A stretch of 26,586 nucleotides of DNA from AV133 sp035567015 (GTDB lineage Bacteria > Verrucomicrobiota > Verrucomicrobiia > Chthoniobacterales > UBA10450), in NCBI GenBank assembly GCA_035567015.1, contig DATMPQ010000316.1, positions 1 to 26,586 of the forward strand, written 5' to 3'. The position numbers were made by a program, and so were the translations under genes. Every line of letters begins with the position of its first letter. Position 1 is the stretch's first letter. Shown piece by piece: positions 7,386 to 13,933 of the stretch. The notes under the pieces are model-generated. The model searched no databases. It was not told the DNA's origin and worked only from the letters and a program-made list of their open reading frames with translations.

Positions 7386-8081
7386 ATGAAAGTTTCGATC
7401 GTCATCGCCTGCTTTAACGAGGGCCAGACTATTGAGCAAGTCGTCCAAGCGGTTCGGCGATCTCCGATTAAGCAAATGGAAATCATAATCGTGGATGACT
7501 GTTCAGATGACGGGACGAGCACAATTCTGGAAAGGGTTTCTTCGTCGGTCGATCGAGTTATTTACCAGCCGCGAAATCGTGGAAAAGGCGCAGCCCTCCG
7601 CGCAGGTTTTGCTGCGGCGACCGGCAGCATCGTTGTCATTCAAGATGCAGACCTCGAATATGCTCCAAGCGACTATCCGCGCTTGCTCGCGCCAATTTTT
7701 TCGGAGAAGGCGGACGTGGTTCTAGGGACGCGTCTGGCCGGAGAAGGAGGGCGGAAATTCACTTATTTTTGGCAACGAGGAGGCAACAGGTTTGCGACGT
7801 TGCTCTCCAATGCGTTTATTGGTCTGAATCTAACGGATATACAGACTGGCTATAAAGCATTTCGGACACCGCTATTGCGGGGTCTGACGATACGCGAGAA
7901 TCGCTTTGGCGTAGATGCAGAACTTATCGCAAAGTTCGCCAGGCTTGGCTGCCGGATTAAGGAGGTCGGAATCACATACAACGCAAGGACCTACGCGGAG
8001 GGAAAAAAAGTGCGATGGAAAGATGGCCTGCGCGCGATTTACGTGATTTTGAAATACGGTCTGTTCGACCGTACCCTGTAG
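7386..8081 (+). CDS. Family 2 glycosyltransferase (dolichol/polyprenyl-phosphate sugar synthase type)
   Basis: The 231-aa product is a GT-A fold family 2 enzyme. It starts V-S-I-V-I-A-C-F-N-E-G, has the nucleotide-binding V-D-D-C-S-D-D-G-T, and carries the metal-binding D-A-D at residues 87-89. G-K-G-A-A-L-R-x-G and the D-I-Q-T-G-Y-K-A-F-R segment are typical of the DPM1-like subgroup, which moves a hexose from an NDP-sugar to a polyprenyl phosphate at the cytoplasmic face of the membrane. No membrane anchor is present. I use the ATG at 7386; a GTG sits directly before it at 7383. It lies 86 bp upstream of dltD on the same strand and may belong to the operon, possibly helping build the polymer that is D-alanylated. 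That link is inference. Confidence 0.85.
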   Translation: MKVSIVIACFNEGQTIEQVVQAVRRSPIKQMEIIIVDDCSDDGTSTILERVSSSVDRVIYQPRNRGKGAALRAGFAAATGSIVVIQDADLEYAPSDYPRLLAPIFSEKADVVLGTRLAGEGGRKFTYFWQRGGNRFATLLSNAFIGLNLTDIQTGYKAFRTPLLRGLTIRENRFGVDAELIAKFARLGCRIKEVGITYNARTYAEGKKVRWKDGLRAIYVILKYGLFDRTL

Positions 8082-8167
8082 GTTCAACCGTTTTGCCCTG
8101 GCGATTTTTCGAACAGTCCACTTCTGTCCGGGAAAGCCGGTGCCGAACACAACATTACTAAACGTTC

Positions 8168-9337
8168 ATGATCAGTCCTGTTACTAGGCGCCGATGCCCA
8201 CCGCACCTATTTAGCGCTCTGATCGCCTGCGCGCTTCCGATTGCGATCCTGGGCGGTGGCAGACTGGTGGCAGTTTATCTCGAGGAAAAAACAATTCATG
8301 CGACCGCTCCCAGAGATTTCTTTATCAAAAATCAGGGGCTTGCGTTCCAGCGCGCCGCGGCGCGCGCGCCGGACATATTGCTTCTTTATGGTAGCTCGGA
8401 ATTGATCGACCCGGTTCCCAACCGGGCATCTGATTTCTTTTCCAGTGCGCCTAGCGGATTTCAGGTCTGTCCCGTGGGCAAGGCCGGCACAAACTCGCTG
8501 ATCATTTTACAAAAGCTGGGCGCACTGGGCTCCAAGTTGCGCCACCGGAAGGTGGTGATCTCGTTATCACCGAGCTCGTTTTTGACGCCGGCCGTCAGCC
8601 CATATTCTTATGCTGGAAACTTCTCGTTACCAGCGGCCAGCGGTGTCCTTTTTAGCCATGCCCTTGATTTGGACCTGAAGGCTAAGATCGTAAAGCGAAT
8701 GTCACAGTTCCCCGACACGTTGGCAAAGAGTGCGCTTCTCCAGCTCGCAGCGACCTCTCTCGCTTCCGGACATCCACTGGACCGTGTCGTTCTGATGGCT
8801 ATCTGGCCATTGGGAAAGCTGCAGAATACAGTACTCGATTTGCAAGACCACTTCGAAGCGCTCGTTTACATTTTGGGCGAGGGCAAAACGATCCCACGGC
8901 ATCTGTTGGGACCCTCCAATCAGCGCAAGGCGCCGGCTGACTACGGCCAAGAGGTCGTCGTGCCCGAGTCGTTCGGGGCCATTCGCTCGGCCAGGGATGC
9001 AGCGTTTCGCGCACGGATCGCGACGGCAAGCGAATGGATCGACTTAGAGCTATTGTTTCGCACGCTTACGGATCTCGGAGCCCAGCCGCTCATTGTAAGC
9101 ATGCCGATTGATGGCACACTCTATGACACGACGGGCGTTTCACGATCAGCTCGCCAAGTCTATTATGACAGGATGAGCAAGCTCGCCCAGCGATATCACT
9201 TCCCGCTAATTCAGTTTGAAGACCATGATGCCGACCCGACGTTCCTAATTGCTCATCGTGAGCACCCCACGCCAAAAGGGTGGACGTATTACGACCGAGC
9301 ACTCGACGATTTCTTTCATAAGACTAACCGATACTAA
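8168..9337 (+). CDS. dltD: D-alanyl transfer protein DltD
   Basis: The 389-aa protein begins with an N-terminal membrane anchor (hydrophobic residues about 12-35), followed by an extracytoplasmic SGNH-like hydrolase domain. The nucleophile motif is Y-G-S-S-E-L, with Ser76-Ser77 following Gly75, as in DltD proteins. The C terminus has H-P-T-P-K-G-W-x-x-Y-D-R-A-L-D-D-F, which matches the DltD end, with His366 as the likely catalytic His. DltD performs the final step of D-alanine transfer to the envelope polymer outside the membrane. The Asp that normally sits three residues before that His reads His363 here (A-H-R-E-H), so the catalytic set may differ. It is the first gene of the compact dlt block; its stop is 2 bp from the dltC start. 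Confidence 0.85.
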   Translation: MISPVTRRRCPPHLFSALIACALPIAILGGGRLVAVYLEEKTIHATAPRDFFIKNQGLAFQRAAARAPDILLLYGSSELIDPVPNRASDFFSSAPSGFQVCPVGKAGTNSLIILQKLGALGSKLRHRKVVISLSPSSFLTPAVSPYSYAGNFSLPAASGVLFSHALDLDLKAKIVKRMSQFPDTLAKSALLQLAATSLASGHPLDRVVLMAIWPLGKLQNTVLDLQDHFEALVYILGEGKTIPRHLLGPSNQRKAPADYGQEVVVPESFGAIRSARDAAFRARIATASEWIDLELLFRTLTDLGAQPLIVSMPIDGTLYDTTGVSRSARQVYYDRMSKLAQRYHFPLIQFEDHDADPTFLIAHREHPTPKGWTYYDRALDDFFHKTNRY

Positions 9338-9339
9338 TA

Positions 9340-9612
9340 GTGAGGATTCTTCGCTCAGGCAATGACAGCGCTGCTCTGTCGGATAAAATCTTGCGCCGGC
9401 TGGCTTCGATCTGCGGAACGGACGAGGTCCGCACCAATCCCGATCTCGCGCTCTATGAGCGTGAAGTCCTGGATTCCATCAAGACAGTTGAGCTCATCGT
9501 CGCGATCGAAGAAGAGTTCGGGCTCTACGTCTCGCCAGCAGAACTTGACCGGCAAACGTGGGCGACCCCGCGGAAAATCATCGCTGACATTGAACACCAG
9601 CTAAACTCATGA
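9340..9612 (+). CDS. dltC: D-alanyl carrier protein DltC
   Basis: This 90-aa acyl-carrier-like protein has the phosphopantetheine attachment motif L-D-S-I at residues 44-47, with Ser46 as the modified residue, then K-T-V-E-L-I-V-A-I-E-E-E-F-G. It would carry D-alanine as a thioester from DltA to the membrane protein DltB. The start is a GTG two bases after the dltD stop. The first ~12 residues are longer than in Gram-positive DltC, so an internal start is possible but not needed. Its stop overlaps the dltX start by 4 bp (ATGA), so translation is probably coupled. Confidence 0.88.
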   Translation: MRILRSGNDSAALSDKILRRLASICGTDEVRTNPDLALYEREVLDSIKTVELIVAIEEEFGLYVSPAELDRQTWATPRKIIADIEHQLNS

Positions 9613-9746
9613 ACTGGTTGAAGGGGGAGTCACGGCTGGATCGCGTGTTACTCGTTCTGTATTATTTCGCCATTGTAGCGACGCTCATCGTTATGTATGG
9701 GCGCGGCGATTTTTCCACGCCTCCTTTCATTTATCAGGGCTTCTGA
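9609..9746 (+). CDS. dltX: DltX, small membrane protein for D-alanine transfer
   Basis: This 45-codon gene fills the space between dltC and dltA exactly. Its ATG overlaps the dltC stop and its TGA is followed at once by the dltA GTG. The product is a short basic/polar N terminus, one transmembrane helix (residues about 13-30) and a C-terminal tail ending P-P-F-I-Y-Q-G-F. DltX proteins of Firmicutes are about 50 aa with one helix and a conserved F-I-Y-x-x-F ending. The tyrosine of that ending (Tyr42 here) is known to receive D-alanine from DltC through DltB before onward transfer. Size, topology, C-terminal motif and operon position all agree. Confidence 0.85.
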   Translation: MNWLKGESRLDRVLLVLYYFAIVATLIVMYGRGDFSTPPFIYQGF

Positions 9747-11204
9747 GTGAATCCACTCGAACGGATCGACCGCTGGGCTGCGGTGGCGCCAACCGCAACC
9801 GCCCATATAAGTGGTGACAGAAAGCTCACGTTCGGACAGTTAGGCGCTCATGCGAATGCCCTGGCTGCCTACCTGCTGGAACGGTTCGGCGAAGACCGCG
9901 CTCCAATCGCAGTCCTTGGGCATCGCGAACCGGAAATGCTTATCGCCTTTATCGGCGTGGCAAAGTCCGGCCGGCCTTATATCCCGATTGACACCGCCCT
10001 TCCACAGGAACGCATTAACCACATCTTGGCGATCGCCAACCCGACCCTCGTCCTTACGCCGCACGAGATAGCAAAGCTTTGTGAGCTCGGTAAATCCGCG
10101 CCGTCACGCCGGCTCCAGCCCGACGACCCATTCTACATCATTTTCACCAGCGGCAGCAGCGGCACACCAAAGGGAATTATTATCACACTCAGCTGCCTGG
10201 AACATTTCATCGGATGGATGCTCCGCGAACAGAAATTCATTGAGGGCGGCGAGATATTTCTAAATCAAGCGCCATTCTCTTTCGACCTGTCCGTAATGGA
10301 CCTGTACTGTAGCCTCGTCACCGGCGGCACCCTTCTTAGCATCAGCCGAGATCTGGTCGCCAACCCGAAATTGCTTTACCGCGCGCTAGCTAATTCCAAC
10401 ATTACGACGTGGGTCTCTACGCCTTCATTTGTCGAGATGTGTCTCGTCGAGCGGAAGTTCAACCGAGCGCTGTTGCAACGCGTCCGCCGCTTTCTTTTTT
10501 GCGGCGAAATCCTCTTGCCGGACACAGCTCGTCTCTTGCTCGATCGGTTTCCAGGCGCAGAGGTTTGGAATATGTACGGACCGACCGAGGCAACGGTTGC
10601 GACAACCTCCGTGCGAATCGATCGCGACATCTTGGAGAAATATTCGGCCCTGCCAGTCGGTCGCCCAATGGCCGGAACCGAAGTATTCGTAACAGACGAA
10701 AACCGCAAAATCTTACCACCAGGTTCCCGGGGAGAGATCGTGATTAAAGGCCCAAACGTCAGCCCGGCCTATCTCGCGCGCGCCGATCTCACCGCCGCGC
10801 GCTTTTTCCAAGAGGGCAATCAACGAGCTTATCGAACCGGCGATTGGGGAAGATTTCAGGATGGATTACTGTTTTTCGAGGGGCGCATTGATAACCAGAT
10901 AAAGCTAAACGGCTATCGAATTGAACTGGGTGATCTCGAGGCCAACCTGCGCGTTCTCCCGATGGTTCGAGATGCAGCCGTGCTCCCTGTTGTGAAAAAC
11001 GGGAAAGTCCAATGGCTCGCAGGTTTTGTTGTACCCAGCGCAGTTTTCGAAGCGGCGGACCCGGGCCTCACGACCACGCTTCGTGAGCGCCTACGCGAGC
11101 GCCTGCCGGCTTACATGCTGCCGCGCAAGTTCGTTATCATAAACGCATTTCCGATAACGGCGAACGGCAAAGTCGATAGAAGCAAACTCGCTGAATCACT
11201 GTGA
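9747..11204 (+). CDS. dltA: D-alanine--carrier protein ligase DltA
   Basis: The 485-aa protein is an ANL-superfamily adenylation enzyme that activates D-alanine with ATP and loads it on DltC in the cytoplasm. The core motifs are in order: F-T-S-G-S-S-G-T-P-K-G (residues 133-143), N-Q-A-P-F-S-F-D-L-S with the substrate-binding Asp, F-C-G-E-I-L with Cys252 (the cysteine that in DltA favours D- over L-alanine), M-Y-G-P-T-E-A-T-V, Y-R-T-G-D, G-Y-R-I-E-L-G-D-L-E, and a C-terminal N-G-K-V-D-R with the catalytic Lys. Cys252 and the S-F-D motif distinguish it from other amino-acid adenylation domains. The start is GTG, abutting the dltX stop. It overlaps dltB by 4 bp (GTGA). Confidence 0.92.
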   Translation: MNPLERIDRWAAVAPTATAHISGDRKLTFGQLGAHANALAAYLLERFGEDRAPIAVLGHREPEMLIAFIGVAKSGRPYIPIDTALPQERINHILAIANPTLVLTPHEIAKLCELGKSAPSRRLQPDDPFYIIFTSGSSGTPKGIIITLSCLEHFIGWMLREQKFIEGGEIFLNQAPFSFDLSVMDLYCSLVTGGTLLSISRDLVANPKLLYRALANSNITTWVSTPSFVEMCLVERKFNRALLQRVRRFLFCGEILLPDTARLLLDRFPGAEVWNMYGPTEATVATTSVRIDRDILEKYSALPVGRPMAGTEVFVTDENRKILPPGSRGEIVIKGPNVSPAYLARADLTAARFFQEGNQRAYRTGDWGRFQDGLLFFEGRIDNQIKLNGYRIELGDLEANLRVLPMVRDAAVLPVVKNGKVQWLAGFVVPSAVFEAADPGLTTTLRERLRERLPAYMLPRKFVIINAFPITANGKVDRSKLAESL

Positions 11205-12691
11205 CTCCGTACGCGGATTTCACTTTCTTCGGCCTGCTTCTCTACGCGGTTGTTCCCACCCTGATTCTCGGTCTGCTCGGGCGCGCGAACTGGCGGTGGG
11301 CGCTTCTACTGACTGCGATCATGCTGGTAATCCAGTATCAGGTAAAACTGAAAATCGGATCGCATACGCATCTGCGCGAAATCTGGATCGTTATCGCATT
11401 TGGATTTTGGCAGTGGGCGGCAATGCGCGGGTACGTTGCCATCGGCGGCCGTGGAGGCCCGGCATTCTATGGCACAATGGCGGTTTGCATTTTGCCCCTG
11501 GCGCTGGCTAAAGCGGTTCCGGTCTTTCTCCCTCGAGACCAGTTTGGTTTCCTCGGCATCTCTTACATCACCTTCCGCGCATTGGATGTTATTTTTTGTC
11601 TTCGCGACAATGTCATCGCCGCGCCGCGACTGTTCGATTTCCTCGGCTTCTTGTTTTTCTTTCCAACCATCTCCGCTGGTCCAGTCGACCGTTACCGTCG
11701 CTTTACCGGCGATTGGAAGAAAAAGCGAACTCGCGGTGAGTTCCTCACCGATTTGGACGCGGCGGTGCACCGCATCTTTCGCGGATTCCTTTACAAATTT
11801 ATCCTCGCCGCGTTGATCAAACAATATTGGCTGGATCGTGTGGCCTCAGAAGCCACTTTCGGCGCGCTGGTGAGTTATATGTACGCCTACAGCTTTTACC
11901 TGTTCTTTGATTTCGCTGGCTACAGCGCCTTTGCTATCGCCTTCAGCTACCTCCTCGGCGTTCATACGCCCGAAAATTTCAACCGCCCCTTCCTCGCGCG
12001 CAATATTCGGGATTTCTGGAACCGTTGGCATATCACCCTTTCGTTTTGGTTCCGTGACCACGTTTACATGCGTTTTCTGCTCGCGGCCAGACGCGGTCGA
12101 TGGATCGCTAATCGCCACGTTACCGCCATCGTCGGTTATTTTCTTTCCTTCGGCCTAATGGGCCTTTGGCACGGAATTGAACCACACTTCATCATCTACG
12201 GAATCTATCAGGCGACGCTTCTTTCTGCTTTTCATATCTTTTCCGAGTGGAGCAAAATCCGCGCATGGCCAACCAATGGCCCGCTCTGGCGCGCAGGGGC
12301 AGTGTTCGCAACCTTCCACTTTGTTTGCTTCGGCCTTTTAATTTTCTCTGGGCGACTAGGCGCCGGTCCCGAGTTCAACTACACGGGCGTGTTCGAGCGG
12401 GCCGACTGCGACGAGATTTCCGGCTGGGCCCTGGACAAACATCGACCAGACTCGCCCCTGCGCGTTGACCTTTTCGAGGAAAAGGAATACGTGACGACAA
12501 TTGTCGCAGACCGGCTTCGTGAAGATCTAAGCGAGGCGGGCTATGGAAATGGGCGCCACGCCTTTCGCGTGCAAACTCCTCTCCAGTTCAAAGACGGCCG
12601 TCCTCACAAGCTCTCGATTTCTGTTACCGGAACGACGAAGAAAATAACGCCGGCGCCACGGATCATTCTCTGCCCGGCGCCTGGAACATAA
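11201..12691 (+). CDS. dltB: MBOAT-family D-alanyl transferase DltB with an extra C-terminal domain
   Basis: The 496-aa protein has an MBOAT membrane body (residues ~1-390, about eleven helices). It carries R-D-F-W-N-R-W-H-I-T-L-S-F-W and the catalytic histidine His324 in M-G-L-W-H-G. DltB hands D-alanine from cytoplasmic DltC through the membrane. Unlike ordinary DltB (about 400 aa, ending after the last helix), this one continues for about 105 soluble residues (~393-496). That part has I-S-G-W-A-L-D near its start, then R-L-R-E-D-L, A-G-Y-G-N-G-R-H-A-F and D-G-R-P-H. I recognise this signature from tails and repeats in many bacterial envelope and glycan-related proteins, but I cannot name the family. 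The start is GTG, overlapping the dltA stop. It is the last gene of the operon; no clear terminator follows. Confidence 0.88.
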   Translation: MTPYADFTFFGLLLYAVVPTLILGLLGRANWRWALLLTAIMLVIQYQVKLKIGSHTHLREIWIVIAFGFWQWAAMRGYVAIGGRGGPAFYGTMAVCILPLALAKAVPVFLPRDQFGFLGISYITFRALDVIFCLRDNVIAAPRLFDFLGFLFFFPTISAGPVDRYRRFTGDWKKKRTRGEFLTDLDAAVHRIFRGFLYKFILAALIKQYWLDRVASEATFGALVSYMYAYSFYLFFDFAGYSAFAIAFSYLLGVHTPENFNRPFLARNIRDFWNRWHITLSFWFRDHVYMRFLLAARRGRWIANRHVTAIVGYFLSFGLMGLWHGIEPHFIIYGIYQATLLSAFHIFSEWSKIRAWPTNGPLWRAGAVFATFHFVCFGLLIFSGRLGAGPEFNYTGVFERADCDEISGWALDKHRPDSPLRVDLFEEKEYVTTIVADRLREDLSEAGYGNGRHAFRVQTPLQFKDGRPHKLSISVTGTTKKITPAPRIILCPAPGT

Positions 12692-12771
12692 CGCCCTCAG
12701 AGGATGCTTTACGTGCTCTGCCTTTCTTCCACACCTGTTTTTGTTGCGAAGCATTGATAAGTTCCTTGGTT

Positions 12772-13209
12772 ATGAACGACGACAAAGACAACATCCAACT
12801 CGGCGTAGTAGAAAATCACGATGGGATATTGACCATTCGTGGCGGCGGCGCCCGCAGGGATTGGAACGGCATTCACTACAAGCAAGGCATGTCCGCCAAA
12901 AATGTGGGCACGACCAAACTATCCGCCAATATCGCCACCATACCCCCAGGTGGCGTCGCCTATGCCCATATTCATGTCGGCTTCGAAGTCATCCTTTATA
13001 TCCTCGAAGGAAAAGTGCGCCACGAATTCGGACCCGGGCTCAAGAAAGTGTTGGAGAACAAGGCCGGCGATTTCATTTACATCAAACCGGGCGTGCCTCA
13101 CGAAGTCTTCAACATCAGCGACACCGAACCGGTCGTGGCCTTTGTCGCCCGCTCGTCTGCCGAAGAATGGGACGACATTGTTCCTTACGACCGCAATCAG
13201 AAGGACTGA
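12772..13209 (+). CDS. Cupin-domain protein
   Basis: The 145-aa product is a single-domain cupin. Motif 1 is visible as P-G-G-x-A-Y-A-H-I-H-V-G-F-E-V-I-L-Y-I-L-E-G, with the two His and the Glu that bind a metal. Motif 2 is G-D-F-I-Y-I-K-P-G-V-P-H-E-V-F-N, with the third His. No signal peptide is visible, so it is probably cytoplasmic. The substrate cannot be told. The ATG at 12772 is preferred over an upstream TTG at 12754. It starts 80 bp after dltB and could be read from the same transcript, but nothing in its sequence links it to D-alanylation. Confidence 0.8.
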   Translation: MNDDKDNIQLGVVENHDGILTIRGGGARRDWNGIHYKQGMSAKNVGTTKLSANIATIPPGGVAYAHIHVGFEVILYILEGKVRHEFGPGLKKVLENKAGDFIYIKPGVPHEVFNISDTEPVVAFVARSSAEEWDDIVPYDRNQKD

Positions 13210-13251
13210 AGACGCTCGCGGCAACTGAGGACGCCTCGTGGCAATGCAAGT

Positions 13252-13746
13252 TTACGGCGCCTTCGTCTTGAACGTGAGATTCACTTCCCAAGTTTGGCCG
13301 AACGCCTCTTGCCTTCCGTCTGTCGCAATCTTTCCAGAAATCTGACCGCCCTCGCTCTTGAAGTCGCTCATTTTGACCGACGCAGGCGAGCTAATTGGTT
13401 TCTGTTTGTGCGCCTCGTGCGCGACGTCGCAAGTCACAACCTTTCCGCCCCGCTCAATTCCAATGACGAGAGCGCTGCCATAATCGCCGAACAATGCCTT
13501 AAGATCCGGTTGCGCATCTTTGGAATGATCTTTTTCGGTAAACACCAGCTTGATCGTTTCCTTGCCCGCGATCGGCGTGCCGGTGTGCGCGGAAACAAAT
13601 GCCAGTTGCGCCGGCTGATCGTTACCCTTGAAAATCCCGCTCAATTCCGAGTCGGCCGCGCGCAATTGTCCCGCGCTCAGTAAAACGACAAAGAGAACAG
13701 AAAAAATAACCAATCGTTGGATCGACATCTTCATAAACTTTGACAT
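13252..13746 (-). CDS. Small secreted protein of unknown function
   Basis: About 164 aa from the ATG at 13746. Alternative ATGs are at 13785, 13734 and 13728, and no start has a clear ribosome binding site. The N terminus is a textbook signal peptide: basic residues, then V-I-F-S-V-L-F-V-V-L-L-S-A-G, with cleavage likely after L-R-A-A. The mature part of roughly 135 residues begins S-E-L-S-G-I-F-K-G-N and is rich in Lys, Ser and beta-forming residues. I do not recognise the family. It is convergent with the cupin gene (42 bp apart) and divergent from the cNMP/TrxR gene. Confidence 0.7.
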   Translation of the reverse strand: MSKFMKMSIQRLVIFSVLFVVLLSAGQLRAADSELSGIFKGNDQPAQLAFVSAHTGTPIAGKETIKLVFTEKDHSKDAQPDLKALFGDYGSALVIGIERGGKVVTCDVAHEAHKQKPISSPASVKMSDFKSEGGQISGKIATDGRQEAFGQTWEVNLTFKTKAP

Positions 13747-13839
13747 TGAAATGTTCGGATTTCTCTCGCCATGCCGGCAGTTCAAAGTGCCGGAAGCCTT
13801 TTACTTTGAAAACTCGCTCACCGCCCGCGTTCGCTCACT

Positions 13840-13853
13840 GCTGCCATGGCAGC
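13840..13853. promoter_or_regulatory. Perfect 14-bp palindrome in a divergent intergenic region
   Basis: GCTGCCA followed directly by TGGCAGC forms an exact dyad with no spacer. It lies between the divergent secreted-protein gene and the cNMP-binding/TrxR-like gene, where an operator for a dimeric regulator would be expected. No regulator gene is adjacent. A chance palindrome cannot be excluded. Confidence 0.3.
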
Positions 13854-13933
13854 TTAACCTTCTATGTCGCGAATCCCATTCGCTCTATTCTACTTTCTTT
13901 TGATCCGGCGCTCCAGCGCGTAAAGTGTTCAAA

